Below, piece after piece: positions 7,723-17,408 of a stretch of DNA of 64,000 nucleotides. The translations under genes and the position numbers were made by a program. Origin of the DNA: Bacteroidales bacterium (GTDB lineage: Bacteria > Bacteroidota > Bacteroidia > Bacteroidales > UBA6680); the NCBI GenBank assembly GCA_025210735.1, contig JAOARD010000076.1, positions 234,499 through 298,498 on the forward strand, written 5' to 3'. Each line of letters opens with the position of its first letter. Positions within the stretch are counted from its first letter, which is position 1. The notes under the pieces are model-generated. The model did no database searches. It saw only the letters and a program-made list of their open reading frames with translations, and was not told the DNA's origin.

Positions 7723-8190
7723 ATGAAAAATTTCATAGGACTTGACAAAGTAAAAGCAGAGCAGTTAGCAGAGAAATTAAATGTACTACTGGCAAACTAC
7801 CAGATGTATTATCAGAACCTTAGAGGGCTACACTGGAATATTAAGGGTAAGAAATTCTTTGAACTTCACCTTAAGTTTGAGGAGCTGTATAACGATGCTA
7901 TTGTTAAGATAGATGAGGTTGCTGAGCGTGTATTAACACTTGGCGAAACACCTACACACACTTACTCTGATTACATAAAAAACTCAATTATTACAGAGGC
8001 AAAGAATGTATCTGATGGCGACAAGGGAGTTGAAATTACTCTTAACAATATAAAAAGCATTCTGGAGATAGAGCGAAGCATTCTACCAATAGCAGAGGAT
8101 GCTCAGGACGAGGGAACACTAACACTTTTAACCGATTATATAACACAACAGGAGAAGGTGGCCTGGATGTTAGCATCTTATCTTCAGTAA
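7723..8190 (+). CDS. dps: Dps-family ferritin-like DNA-binding protein
   Basis: 155 residues from the ATG at 7723; upstream in-frame codons exist but hold the promoter. LHWNIKGKKFFELHLKFEELY contains the ferroxidase residues (His, His, Glu) typical of Dps, and the length is standard. The dodecamer oxidises ferrous iron with peroxide and protects DNA. A strong terminator follows. Divergent pairing with oxyR suggests peroxide induction. Confidence 0.92.
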   Translation: MKNFIGLDKVKAEQLAEKLNVLLANYQMYYQNLRGLHWNIKGKKFFELHLKFEELYNDAIVKIDEVAERVLTLGETPTHTYSDYIKNSIITEAKNVSDGDKGVEITLNNIKSILEIERSILPIAEDAQDEGTLTLLTDYITQQEKVAWMLASYLQ

Positions 8191-8203
8191 TAACAAACTA
8201 CTA

Positions 8204-8231
8204 ACCCCGGTTTTTGCCGGGGTATTTTTTT
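8204..8231 (+). terminator. Rho-independent terminator after dps
   Basis: ACCCCGG (8204-8210) / CCGGGGT (8217-8223), 6-base loop, followed by A and seven Ts. The T-run reaches into the 3' end of the convergent flippase gene. Confidence 0.85.
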
Positions 8232-9756
8232 ATCCTTTACTCTTACCTCCGTTTATCCCTTTTGATAATTCAGTCAGATTAGTTTTAATATCAGACAACT
8301 TCCTCCACTTACTCCAGAGCCTCTTCATTGTCTCAATCTCTATTGGTTCATAGAATCTGAACAGATATAGTATTATTGGGAACAGAGCTATTACAACTAT
8401 TTTAAGTGGCAAACGAACCCATATATTAAGTGGTGTAATAAGCATACTAACAGCTATAAGTACTGCTGCCAACACCAGCATAAGTACAATCTTCTTAAGT
8501 TCATATGGTATAAAGTACACCTTCTGTGCTGCACAGTATATAAGTATCCACAACATAGCCTGCGAAATAACTGTTGATATTGCTGCACCCCAGTATCCAA
8601 GATACTTAATAAATACAATGTTTAGTATTATGTTTACAACTGATGTAACAAATGAGAAACCTGCAATAACAGGCGTCTTTTTAGTAATGTTTAGTCCTGT
8701 TACCGATACATCTTTCAGTATACCAAAATAAAGGGCAAATGTTATTATTGGTATTATAACCCAACTTGCCCAGAATTCAGGGTTACCAATTGACATAAGT
8801 ACTACCAGCTCTTTCCCGAACACGCTGAATCCCATACCAAATATTATTACAATAAATGTAATATAGGTCATCAGTTTTTGGTAATAACGTTTATTATTCG
8901 GGTCGTTCATCATCTTAAATATCTGTGGCGATACCGCCAGCCATATAGATGTAATTACAACCATCTTTAGCGTGCCACCTATCTTTGCCGCAAAGCTATA
9001 GAGTCCGGTATCGTTCATACCATCTATATATCGTATAGAGAATTTATCTGATGCGTTAAGTATAAATATAGATCCTGTAGAGAGAAGCATTGGCAATCTG
9101 TATATCAGCATCTCTTTAAGTGCAGGCCAGTTAAATTTTAGTTGTATATTCTTTATTGCAAACGGAATAAGCATAATAAGGTACACCAGACCAGCCGCTG
9201 CCCGTGCTTCATATACACCGTCTACTCCTCGGTTAAGGCTTAACAGCAGATATAGTGTTAATCCAAGTGTTACAGTGAATCGTATTACCGATGCTTTTGT
9301 AAACAACAATGCCCGCTCTTTTATACGTACCAGAGATGTTATATTGTAACACAACAGTTCACATACACTCAATACAATCATCAATCTGAATATATATGAG
9401 TAGTTGGCATTATCAAGCAGAAAATCGGCAAGGTTAACAGAGAATCCGAAACCAAACATCAGTATAATAAACGATACTGCTGAGGCAAACATCATTATTG
9501 AGAAGAACATTGACTTCTGTTGTCCACTAAAATTTTTATCCCAATACCAACGCTCAAAAGCGGAGTTAATACCAAAGCCAATAAACGATATTATAAACAT
9601 AGATATTGACTCAAGAAGCCCTATTGCCGCATAATCTTCTGTAGTTACATGATCTGTGATTATAGGCAATAGTATAAAACCAACAAATTTTGAGAACAGG
9701 TTCCCAAAACTATATACAAGCGATTTACTGAATGAGTCGCGAAGATTCTTTAACAT
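8230..9756 (-). CDS. Polysaccharide flippase of the MOP superfamily (Wzx-like)
   Basis: 508 residues with roughly 14 hydrophobic segments spread over the whole length. The opening LVYSFGNLFSKFVGFILLPIITDHVTTEDYAAIGL is typical of O-antigen/lipopolysaccharide flippases and MATE-like exporters. It probably flips lipid-linked saccharides across the inner membrane. No glycosyltransferases lie nearby, so the substrate cannot be named. The gene is alone, with a TAAATTTG promoter-like box just upstream. Confidence 0.85.
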   Translation of the reverse strand: MLKNLRDSFSKSLVYSFGNLFSKFVGFILLPIITDHVTTEDYAAIGLLESISMFIISFIGFGINSAFERWYWDKNFSGQQKSMFFSIMMFASAVSFIILMFGFGFSVNLADFLLDNANYSYIFRLMIVLSVCELLCYNITSLVRIKERALLFTKASVIRFTVTLGLTLYLLLSLNRGVDGVYEARAAAGLVYLIMLIPFAIKNIQLKFNWPALKEMLIYRLPMLLSTGSIFILNASDKFSIRYIDGMNDTGLYSFAAKIGGTLKMVVITSIWLAVSPQIFKMMNDPNNKRYYQKLMTYITFIVIIFGMGFSVFGKELVVLMSIGNPEFWASWVIIPIITFALYFGILKDVSVTGLNITKKTPVIAGFSFVTSVVNIILNIVFIKYLGYWGAAISTVISQAMLWILIYCAAQKVYFIPYELKKIVLMLVLAAVLIAVSMLITPLNIWVRLPLKIVVIALFPIILYLFRFYEPIEIETMKRLWSKWRKLSDIKTNLTELSKGINGGKSKG

Positions 9757-9777
9757 TTGCTTTTATAAATATTGCTG

Positions 9778-9785
9778 CAAATTTA
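9778..9785 (-). promoter_or_regulatory. -7 box upstream of the flippase gene
   Basis: On the minus strand TAAATTTG (9785-9778) matches TAnnTTTG and lies 22 bp before the start codon. No clear -33 element was found. Confidence 0.45.
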
Positions 9786-9824
9786 ACTAATATGGTTATA
9801 GTATTACACAGATTATGAATAAAA

Positions 9825-11057
9825 CTATACACCTATTGCAATAACCGATACATCATCAAAATAACCACCCGACTCTACACCAGACTCTATTCGTTCAGTC
9901 AGGTTCTTCATATTCTGAAACAGAGTATGTCTGTTTGTAATACACTCCTTAAGAATATCTGTACTGGCTACAATCTTATCATTTGATATTGTCTCATACA
10001 GTCCATCGGTGAATGCATATATCTTTGCTCCACGTTTAACTGCAAACTTCTCACTCTTAACAGATGGTATCATATCATCCATTCCCAACCCAATGCATCC
10101 TTTAGACAGTTCTGTAATTGTATCAGAGAACGGACAGTACAGAAGTGGCGATACATGACCTGCATTAACATATTCAAGATGTCTGCTCTTCATATTAAAT
10201 CGTCCTACAAAAAACGTAACAAATCGTTCGCCCTTAGCAACCATATTTACATGATCGTTAAGCTTGTGTACCAGACGTTTCATACTTATATCTGATGTAA
10301 ATATTGCTCTGAGTCCGGCCTGAAAATTTGACATCAGCAGTGCTGCCGGAATCCCTTTTCCGGATACATCGGCAATACAGAACCCTATAACATCGCTGTT
10401 AAAACGTATCACATCAAAATAGTCGCCTCCTACCTGATTGTGCGGTTTGTAATAGAAATCTATATCAACATCAGATAGCTTAGGTAGTGTCTCTCTGCTA
10501 GGAATAAGCATTGATTGTATATCAGAAGCTACCTCAAGCTCTTTACGCAAACTCTCTTGTTTAACCTGATCTCTGAACAGACGAATATTCTCTATTGCAA
10601 CAATAATAATGTTTGCAACTGTCTGTATATATTTCAGGTGTTTTATTGTAGGGCTTACACCCTGTCTGAATATATCTTTATCGCCAATAATAAGATACCC
10701 TATGCTCACATCATCGTGAACCATAGGTATAATAATGTTGTAATCTTTTACACTGCTCTCTTCAAAGCTACTTATAAAAGTTACATCCTTATATACCGCT
10801 ACATCTTTATCAAAGTCGATAGAATTAATATCAACACCATCGCAACCATAAGATAATACACACTCCCACTCTTCGCTCCCTTTAAGGTAGAATAGGAACT
10901 TACATATCTCCAGATCTTCTAACAATATAGATCTGAACCTAAATAGTAAATAGTCTTCTGACCTGTTTTGGTTTATCTCCCTTGTAAGGTCAAGAATTGT
11001 ATTCAACTTATAGTTAGTAGCTTTTAGTCTTTTTTGTGCCTGAGAACCACTAGTCAT
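9825..11057 (-). CDS. GAF-like sensor with SpoIIE/PP2C phosphatase domain
   Basis: About 410 residues from the ATG at 11057. The N-terminal half (residues about 20-180) looks like a GAF-type sensory domain. The C-terminal half is a PP2C-SpoIIE serine phosphatase with NQVGGDYFDVIRF, CIADVSGKGIPAALLMS and YVNAGHVSPLL, including the metal-binding Asp and Gly-rich segments. Such proteins usually dephosphorylate anti-sigma antagonists, but no partner is encoded nearby. An in-frame start at 11108 would translate through a terminator-like hairpin into an implausible N-terminus. The preferred ATG sits directly after the hairpin's U-run, an unusual layout. Confidence 0.8.
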   Translation of the reverse strand: MTSGSQAQKRLKATNYKLNTILDLTREINQNRSEDYLLFRFRSILLEDLEICKFLFYLKGSEEWECVLSYGCDGVDINSIDFDKDVAVYKDVTFISSFEESSVKDYNIIIPMVHDDVSIGYLIIGDKDIFRQGVSPTIKHLKYIQTVANIIIVAIENIRLFRDQVKQESLRKELEVASDIQSMLIPSRETLPKLSDVDIDFYYKPHNQVGGDYFDVIRFNSDVIGFCIADVSGKGIPAALLMSNFQAGLRAIFTSDISMKRLVHKLNDHVNMVAKGERFVTFFVGRFNMKSRHLEYVNAGHVSPLLYCPFSDTITELSKGCIGLGMDDMIPSVKSEKFAVKRGAKIYAFTDGLYETISNDKIVASTDILKECITNRHTLFQNMKNLTERIESGVESGGYFDDVSVIAIGV

Positions 11058-11103
11058 AAAAAAATCTTTACAGGATAGGTAATATACACCTATTCTGTAA
11101 AGA
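11055..11103 (-). terminator. Strong terminator/attenuator abutting a start codon
   Basis: Read on the minus strand, a 16-bp stem (15 matches; arms 11103-11088 and 11080-11065, 7-base loop) is followed by seven Us and then directly by the ATG at 11057-11055. It lies about 70 bp after the efp stop, so it can terminate efp. It leaves no room for a separate promoter before the phosphatase gene. Confidence 0.75.
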
Positions 11104-11171
11104 TTCAAAACAAAGATTAAGAAACTGTTTAAAATTCTACAAACAAATTCAAACTGTTTCTACTGTATATG

Positions 11172-11738
11172 TTACTTTACTCTTTCTGAGTATGATCTGT
11201 CTCTTGTATCAACCTTAATACGCTCGCCAGTGTTTATAAACAGAGGAACCATAATTGTAGCACCTGTTTCAATAGTAGCTTGCTTAAGAGCTGTTGACGA
11301 TGCAGTATCTCCTTTAAGACCCGGCTCAGTGTATGTAATTTCCATCTCGATAAATGGAGGTAGTGTTACTGTAAGTGGCATTTCCTTCTCAGCATGGAAT
11401 ACAATCTGTACATCTTGTCCCTCTTTGTAAAGATCTGCATTCTCTATCATATGAGGCTCAATGTTAATCTGCTCATAATCTTCCATATTCATAAATACAA
11501 AGCTATCGCCCTCTTTATAAAGAAACTGATACTGACGAGTCTCAATACGTACCTGATTAACTTTTACTCCTGCGTTAAAAGTATTTTCAACAACTTTACC
11601 AGTCTCTATATTCTTAAGTTTAGTACGAACAAATGCTGCTCCTTTACCTGGTTTAACGTGTTGGAATTGAACAATTGTACAAAGTTTACCATTGAATTCT
11701 ATACACATTCCGTTTTTAAAATCTGCTGTAGTAGCCAT
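11172..11738 (-). CDS. efp: Translation elongation factor P
   Basis: 188 residues from the ATG at 11738 (MATTADFKNGMCIEFNGKL). Three-domain EF-P with the loop HVKPGKGAAFVR carrying the conserved Lys at the position that is modified in many bacteria. The C-terminal TIETGATIMVPLFINTGERI is the family signature. It relieves ribosome stalling at proline runs. No modification enzyme is encoded next to it. The preceding in-frame codons at 11774 overlap the promoter box and are rejected. Confidence 0.97.
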   Translation of the reverse strand: MATTADFKNGMCIEFNGKLCTIVQFQHVKPGKGAAFVRTKLKNIETGKVVENTFNAGVKVNQVRIETRQYQFLYKEGDSFVFMNMEDYEQINIEPHMIENADLYKEGQDVQIVFHAEKEMPLTVTLPPFIEMEITYTEPGLKGDTASSTALKQATIETGATIMVPLFINTGERIKVDTRDRSYSERVK

Positions 11739-11771
11739 ATCTTTAATTATTTGATTTCTATTATAATTGTG

Positions 11772-11779
11772 CAAAAATA
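11772..11779 (-). promoter_or_regulatory. -7 box upstream of efp
   Basis: On the minus strand TATTTTTG (11779-11772) matches TAnnTTTG, 34 bp before the start codon. The -33 region is weak. Confidence 0.5.
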
Positions 11780-11831
11780 AAAAAACAGATTATTAATAAC
11801 AGAAACTGACACTATTTTATTTTAAAAGAGA

Positions 11832-12593
11832 TTAATTTTTGCCGTATTTCACTGATATCAGATCGCAACGTACAGTGCCCAGAAAGAACTCAAATTCAAG
11901 TCTTATAGGTATTGCCTCATCATCGTCTGAGATATATACACGCATAGCATCCTCGCGTTTAAACACACGCCCCACCTCTGTTACCGGCGAATATACTCTG
12001 CAACGTCGTTTACCATATTTTACCTTTACTGTCTTCTTATTTACATAACTCATTGTAATAGGAAATACCTCATCGGTAAAATATGTATCAACATAAATAA
12101 TTGTATCGGTATTTGGTGGAGTAGTAAAATATCTGTGGCGCATATAGTAGTAGCTACTAAGTATATCAAAGGTATTTTTTGGTATAACCACCTCGCCACT
12201 GTACCCGCTCTGTATAACTGTTGAGTCTGTTCTTATATGATGATCGTACGTTACAATATTGTATCTGCGATATCCTCCCTCTCTTATATTTCTTATTGCC
12301 TTAACCGGGTAACCAGTCTCCTTGTCAATATAACTCTCATATATATCTTTTATCCTGTAAAGCTGATCGAAAACGCCAACAGTTCTTACTTTAAGGTAAA
12401 TATGATGCAGAGAGGAGTCATTACGACTTACGTCTTTAAAGCTTATTGTTACTAAACCACCTTTTATAAATCCGTAGCCCATTGTGTATGTAAGTTTAAG
12501 ATCTTTATAATAATCAAACTTATGTGCTATTGGCTGCGAGAAAGCGCTAACAGAAACTATAAATAATAATATTTTAAGAATATATTTTATCAT
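11832..12593 (-). CDS. DUF3108-type periplasmic protein
   Basis: 253 residues with a cleavable signal peptide ending SVSAFSQ. The body (KLTYTMGYGFIKGGLVTISFKD, YESYIDKETGYPVKAIRNIREGGYRR, DDDEAIPIRLEFEFFLGTVRCDLISV) follows the pattern of DUF3108 beta-rich proteins, which are found widely in Bacteroidota and proteobacteria and have no settled function. It lies upstream of efp on the same strand with a 93-bp gap that contains the efp promoter box, so it is probably a separate unit. Confidence 0.75.
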   Translation of the reverse strand: MIKYILKILLFIVSVSAFSQPIAHKFDYYKDLKLTYTMGYGFIKGGLVTISFKDVSRNDSSLHHIYLKVRTVGVFDQLYRIKDIYESYIDKETGYPVKAIRNIREGGYRRYNIVTYDHHIRTDSTVIQSGYSGEVVIPKNTFDILSSYYYMRHRYFTTPPNTDTIIYVDTYFTDEVFPITMSYVNKKTVKVKYGKRRCRVYSPVTEVGRVFKREDAMRVYISDDDEAIPIRLEFEFFLGTVRCDLISVKYGKN

Positions 12594-12904
12594 AACGTAC
12601 TATTAAATGTAATGCTTTTATACGCCAATAGCAAGAAGAGGATACATGATAACTAACAAATTATCTCTTGCTTTTTATTCTGATTTTTATTTACTTAACA
12701 ACAAGAATAACAGACACAACTCATATTTTATAATTTTATTGCTGTATACCGCGTAGTATATGGGATGTGGTGTTAATCTGAGCTTGAAAACCGGACCTGT
12801 TTTAGTGGAAAAATTACAATTACAGACTTTAAACAATAACCCGTTTTGTCTGAGCAACTACAAAAACATGTTGCTTAGAGAAGACAACACAAACAATTTA
12901 ACAA
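12594..12904. other. Divergent intergenic region, no gene seen
   Basis: About 310 bp between the divergent DUF3108 and FISUMP genes. It must contain both promoters, but no exact TAnnTTTG box is evident on either strand. A short open frame at 12760 overlaps the FISUMP start out of frame and has no supporting features. Confidence 0.5.
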
Positions 12905-14554
12905 ATGAGAAACCCTTTAAGAACCATCTCTCTGTTTGTTATAATGGCAACTTTATGCAGTACCGCATTTTCTCAAAAGTTTACCATAAAAAACTATGCA
13001 GATAAAGAGATAAGCCTGAAAAAACAGAAGAGAGTTGTTGATACAACCATTTTAGAGTTAACAGCAGAGATCAACCGATTATCAACAGAGTTAAAGAGTA
13101 TTTACAGCGAAGCTGAGAAGAAAAAAACAATCTACAACAAAGCTAAAAGTGATATTGATATATCGCTTGGATTACTAACTAAAGAAGCTGAAAAACTGTT
13201 GATGCCCCGTAATTTCTTTAAGAAAGAGGAGTATTATAAAAAGCAACGAGAGGTATTTGAGATGATGAAACAAAAGCTGAAGGACTCTCTTAATGTTAAA
13301 TACTCGTTTAATAAACTACAAAAGGATGTAACAGATATAAATGTTGTTATTGAAGAGAGAAACGCAGTGATATACTCTAAACGTCACACACTTAAGCTAC
13401 AAAATAACAAAGCAGACAGTCTGTTGAATCTTATTGATTACTATTCGCCTAAACACACCAGTTTCTTTAGCGATATTGAAAAAACTATTGATGAGTCTGA
13501 TACGCTTAATTATATAACACTATATGCAGCAGATAAACTTCTAAGATTACATACTGAGCATAAAGATTCTGTTCTGAATAGTCTTAATCAGATTAAGTTG
13601 TATAAGAATCATGACGACTATGCTGCTATACATGACGATTTTCAATATCCACTGGAATTTCTTGGATCGGCAATTGACCCCAAGCATTGCGAAACCAAGT
13701 ATAATAAAACTTATAAGAGCTTTTATATTGAGATAAAGGATAAGATATTCTATACAAATAATCTGAAAAAGGAGATTGCTATGGATATTGACAGCAGAGC
13801 TATTCCTCTTAAGATATTCCCGATTGATAATAGCGATATTCTTATGTACAATAATTCGCTTGACACATTAAAGCATCTTGGTGATTTTTATAGTAAGGGT
13901 GATAAGATTTCTGAATATAACTCAAAGAAGGCTATATATGATGTTCAGGACGAGAAATACTACTATACAGTATTGGTATTGGCAGAACACTCGGCAAGGT
14001 TTAAGAGTAATTTCAGCAAAACCAAAATATATAAGATTGGGTACGACTACTTCTCATATCTTGACGGATACTTCTACTCAATGGTAAAAGGTATACGCAT
14101 TGGTAATACTATATGGATGGCTGAGAATATGGTTTACAGTGACTATAATCAGAATGTTTGTTATAATGGTAACGATAACGATTGTGAGAGATACGGAGGG
14201 TTGTATATTGAACAGCAAGCTCAAAAGATTGCTCAGCAACAGAAGTATAGTGGTTGGCATCTGCCATCGGTTGATGAGTGGAATGCTCTGATTAAAAGTA
14301 TGGGGGGAAATAAAAAGGCTTACAATATGCTTATTAATGGTGGTAACAGCGGGTTTAATGCCAAACTTGGTGGCGAGGGTTATGGTTCGCCTCTTGATCC
14401 TGCATATTTTAAAGGAGCTAATAAAACTGGTAAGTACTGGTGTGTATCGTTTAATACGGAGTGTATTGTATTTAATGCCGATAAAAAAACTGTAGGTGTA
14501 TCAAAAAGCTACAGAGAGAGCGGACACAGTGTAAGGTTAGTAAGAGATTTGTAA
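12905..14554 (+). CDS. Secreted FISUMP-domain protein with coiled-coil N-terminal half
   Basis: 549 residues. A signal peptide (ending near STAFSQ) is followed by about 130 Lys/Glu-rich residues that look like coiled coil (KKQKRVVDTTILELTAEINR begins it) and a helical middle part. From about residue 395 a FISUMP domain follows: IRIGNTIWMAENM, GWHLPSVDEWNALI, GGNSGFNAKLGG, YWCVSF and GHSVRLVRD. FISUMP domains are common on Bacteroidota and Fibrobacter surface proteins. An extracytoplasmic structural or adhesive role is likely, but the exact function is unknown. Confidence 0.75.
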   Translation: MRNPLRTISLFVIMATLCSTAFSQKFTIKNYADKEISLKKQKRVVDTTILELTAEINRLSTELKSIYSEAEKKKTIYNKAKSDIDISLGLLTKEAEKLLMPRNFFKKEEYYKKQREVFEMMKQKLKDSLNVKYSFNKLQKDVTDINVVIEERNAVIYSKRHTLKLQNNKADSLLNLIDYYSPKHTSFFSDIEKTIDESDTLNYITLYAADKLLRLHTEHKDSVLNSLNQIKLYKNHDDYAAIHDDFQYPLEFLGSAIDPKHCETKYNKTYKSFYIEIKDKIFYTNNLKKEIAMDIDSRAIPLKIFPIDNSDILMYNNSLDTLKHLGDFYSKGDKISEYNSKKAIYDVQDEKYYYTVLVLAEHSARFKSNFSKTKIYKIGYDYFSYLDGYFYSMVKGIRIGNTIWMAENMVYSDYNQNVCYNGNDNDCERYGGLYIEQQAQKIAQQQKYSGWHLPSVDEWNALIKSMGGNKKAYNMLINGGNSGFNAKLGGEGYGSPLDPAYFKGANKTGKYWCVSFNTECIVFNADKKTVGVSKSYRESGHSVRLVRDL

Positions 14555-14586
14555 TTAATAAACTTAGAAGCTGTTTAAGGTTGTTA

Positions 14587-14634
14587 GCCCGTAGTTTGTA
14601 ATATATATTACATTTTACGGGTTAGCTTTTTTCT
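14587..14634. terminator. Terminator between FISUMP gene and rlmN
   Basis: CCCGTA (14588-14593) pairs with TACGGG (14616-14621), enclosing the perfect palindrome GTAATATATATTAC (14598-14611). TTAGC and a six-T run follow on the plus strand. The 3' arm overlaps the last codons of the convergent rlmN gene. Confidence 0.6.
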
Positions 14635-15637
14635 GAGTAGACAGAAGACCACATGCAGCAAATATATCCTGCCCGCGCGATTTTCTTACCGTTGCCACAA
14701 CACCTTTTGAGTTAAGGTCCCGCATAAATTTAATAACACTATCCTCATCGGGGCTTTTAAGATCAGAGCCGGGTATTGGATGAAATCTGATTACATTCAC
14801 TTTACAGCTCATATTATTGAGTAGTTTGCTTAACTCCAGAATATGATCCTGACTATCGTTAACCCCATCAAACAGTATATACTCAAAGAACACACGTTGT
14901 TGCTCCTTTACTGATAATCCGGTTATAATATCCATAATATCGTTGAGTTTATACCTGTTCTCAACCGGCATTATCTGTTTACGCTCGTGGCTAAACGGGT
15001 TATGAAGGCTTATTGCCAGATTACACTTTGTTTCGGCAAACAGCCTGTTTATTCCGGGTATAATTCCTATTGTTGATACAGTAACCTTACCGGGCGCTAT
15101 TCCGAATCCCTGCTGATGGGTAATTATATCGATAGCTTTAAACACATTATCTGCATTATCAAACGGCTCTCCCATTCCCATAAACACAATATTGGTAATC
15201 TTATCGCGCTCCGGTATTGCTGCAATCTGGTTCAGTATCTCTGCAACTGTAAGGTTTGCATGAAACCCCTGACGTGCAGTCATGCAGAATGAACAGCTCA
15301 TCTTACATCCTACCTGCGATGATATACATAGTGTTGCTCTGTTATCTTCCGGTATATATGCAGCTTCTACTAGTCTGAAGTCGCCATAATCAAACAGATA
15401 CTTCTTTGTACCATCAACAGATACCTGAACATCAGAAAACGAAACTATATCTGTTGTGTAGTATCGCTTTAGCAGATTTCGCTTTTTTGCTGATATTGTA
15501 ACCATATCGTTTATACTGCTAACCCCTGCATTGTAGATATACTTATACATCTTTACAGCTGCTGACTGTCCCAGATTAAGTTTCTCTGCAATACTTTGTA
15601 GTGCATTCAGATCATATCCAAAAAGCGATTGTAACAT
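14615..15637 (-). CDS. rlmN: 23S rRNA/tRNA adenine C2-methyltransferase RlmN
   Basis: 340 residues. The radical SAM motif CKMSCSFC, the segment GMGEPFDNADNV and the C-terminal IFAACGLLS with the methyl-carrying Cys are all diagnostic of RlmN/Cfr enzymes; the length is normal for RlmN. It methylates A2503 of 23S rRNA and A37 of some tRNAs using two SAM molecules. The gene is 24 bp after the LytTR regulator on the same strand and probably its operon mate. Only one copy is present in this window, so housekeeping RlmN is preferred over the resistance enzyme Cfr. Confidence 0.95.
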   Translation of the reverse strand: MLQSLFGYDLNALQSIAEKLNLGQSAAVKMYKYIYNAGVSSINDMVTISAKKRNLLKRYYTTDIVSFSDVQVSVDGTKKYLFDYGDFRLVEAAYIPEDNRATLCISSQVGCKMSCSFCMTARQGFHANLTVAEILNQIAAIPERDKITNIVFMGMGEPFDNADNVFKAIDIITHQQGFGIAPGKVTVSTIGIIPGINRLFAETKCNLAISLHNPFSHERKQIMPVENRYKLNDIMDIITGLSVKEQQRVFFEYILFDGVNDSQDHILELSKLLNNMSCKVNVIRFHPIPGSDLKSPDEDSVIKFMRDLNSKGVVATVRKSRGQDIFAACGLLSTQKKANP

Positions 15638-15661
15638 ACCCTGATATTTTTTGCAAATATA

Positions 15662-16375
15662 TCAAAAACTAAACATATCTTTTATCTTATCGGTTTGTCG
15701 TCTTGATACTTCAACCTCTGTACCATCTTTTAACCTCAGTTTCAGACGTCCGTTAAACCATGCCACAACCTTATCTATATACTTAAGGTTTATTATCTGA
15801 CTCCTGTTTATTCTAAAATAAATTGTATTATCAAGAACCGATTCAAAATGACTCAGCGACTTAAGTACCAAGGGTCTGTTATCTTCAAAAAATATCTGCG
15901 TATAGTTTCCTTTTGATTCAAGCAGGAATATATCTCTGACCTTTACAAACCAACATTTATCGCCATCTTTAACAAATACGCTGCTATCATCTGTTAGTTT
16001 TTTACCTGATATCTTTACTGAATCTATACGCTCTTGTGCTCTTTCTATTGCAATATCAAGCCTCTCATCAGATATAGGTTTTAGCAGATAATCAACAGTA
16101 TTATACTCAAACGACTGTATTGCATACTGATCAAATGCTGTTGTGAATACTATTGCCGGTACTTTATCCAGTTCGGCAAGTAGTTCAAAACCACTCTTTC
16201 CGGGCATCTGAATATCCAGAAACAGCAGATCAGGACTCTCTGAATCAATTATCTCCTTCGCCTCCTTTGCACTACCAGCCTCTGCAATAATATCTACATT
16301 TTTATACTTACCAAGCATCTCTCTTAGTTCAATACGCGCAAGTCTGGAGTCGTCAATAATAACGCATCTGATCAT
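15662..16375 (-). CDS. LytTR-type response regulator
   Basis: 237 residues. A CheY-like receiver carries the phospho-acceptor Asp in DLLFLDIQMPGKSG and the switch Lys in YLLKPI. It is followed by a LytTR DNA-binding domain (YFRINRSQIINLKYIDKV, LKDGTEVEVSRRQTDKIK). It overlaps the cognate kinase gene by one base, so the two form a two-component system. LytTR regulators bind paired direct repeats; targets here are unknown. Confidence 0.92.
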   Translation of the reverse strand: MIRCVIIDDSRLARIELREMLGKYKNVDIIAEAGSAKEAKEIIDSESPDLLFLDIQMPGKSGFELLAELDKVPAIVFTTAFDQYAIQSFEYNTVDYLLKPISDERLDIAIERAQERIDSVKISGKKLTDDSSVFVKDGDKCWFVKVRDIFLLESKGNYTQIFFEDNRPLVLKSLSHFESVLDNTIYFRINRSQIINLKYIDKVVAWFNGRLKLRLKDGTEVEVSRRQTDKIKDMFSF

Positions 16376-17403
16376 TATCTCTCTATTTTTATTCTGGCAA
16401 TAACATATCCACTATCTTCAAACAGGCTGAAACTGAATTTATCATCGTAGATATGTTTCAATCGCTCATTAATATTTTTAATACCAACACCTTCTGAGTT
16501 TATATTGTGTTTATCTCTATTCAGCTCTCCACTGTTTTTAACATCAATGGTATAAATCCCTTTACTACAATCAACTTTAACACCAATATAGTTATTACTA
16601 TTCTCCGATTCTGATATACCATGTTTAACTGCATTTTCAACCAGCATCTGTATTAGCATAGGCGGAATATTTATATGTTCACTGTCTGCATCAACATCTA
16701 TAGAGTAGTTAAGTCTCTCCTCAAACTGTATTTTACATAGTTCCAGATACTGTTTAACAATATTTATCTCGTCAGTCATATGCACGTCGCGCTTATCTGT
16801 ACTCTGTAACGAATATCTGAACAGGTTTGAGAAGTTTGTTAACATCTGCCTTGCCCGTTGCTGATCTACAAGTATAAGTGCCCTGATATTGTTCAGGGTA
16901 TTGAACAGAAAGTGGGGATTTACCTGAAGTTTAAGGATATCAAGCTGTGCCTTCTGAACCTCTGCTTTAAGTTTCCAACGCTCTACCTCCGATTTATGAT
17001 AATGTCTTATCAGGTTATAACTAAAGTACACAAGAAACCACAATAACAGAATAACTCCGGTTGGTGCAAGATTAACCAGCAGCACAACAATTGGCAATAC
17101 TCTGCCGGTAACAATCATAAAAAAGAGAAAGATCAGAAACAACCATACTGTAGCAGTAATTAGTGTAGAGGTTGCTATAAACAGCATAATCTTTTTACGA
17201 CTCCACTTAGGCCAGTTTAACCTTCTTATATACAAATAGTAGAGTGTTGTTATAAGAAATCCTCCTCCGGCAATAGACAGAGCATTCATAATTATAAGCT
17301 GAGCAGGAAAATTATTCATAGCCTGAACTGTAAAGTTAGCCGCACCTACTATTAACCAGACTATAAATTGTATTATTAAAAAGTTTCTGATCTTCTTCTG
17401 CAT
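16375..17403 (-). CDS. LytS-type sensor histidine kinase
   Basis: 342 residues. About four hydrophobic segments occupy the first 140 residues. Then comes the His_kinase domain with the phospho-acceptor in LQVNPHFLFNTLNNIRALI, the N-box (ENAVKHGI) and a C-terminal ATPase domain. No extracellular sensor domain is visible, so the membrane segments or a partner may sense the signal. Lies between the hydrolase gene (5-bp gap) and its response regulator. Confidence 0.92.
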   Translation of the reverse strand: MQKKIRNFLIIQFIVWLIVGAANFTVQAMNNFPAQLIIMNALSIAGGGFLITTLYYLYIRRLNWPKWSRKKIMLFIATSTLITATVWLFLIFLFFMIVTGRVLPIVVLLVNLAPTGVILLLWFLVYFSYNLIRHYHKSEVERWKLKAEVQKAQLDILKLQVNPHFLFNTLNNIRALILVDQQRARQMLTNFSNLFRYSLQSTDKRDVHMTDEINIVKQYLELCKIQFEERLNYSIDVDADSEHINIPPMLIQMLVENAVKHGISESENSNNYIGVKVDCSKGIYTIDVKNSGELNRDKHNINSEGVGIKNINERLKHIYDDKFSFSLFEDSGYVIARIKIER

Positions 17404-17408
17404 ATCTG

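Noticed and set aside
12760..13005. Short frame overlapping the FISUMP gene start
   Set aside because: It overlaps the signal peptide of the real gene out of frame and has no family features.
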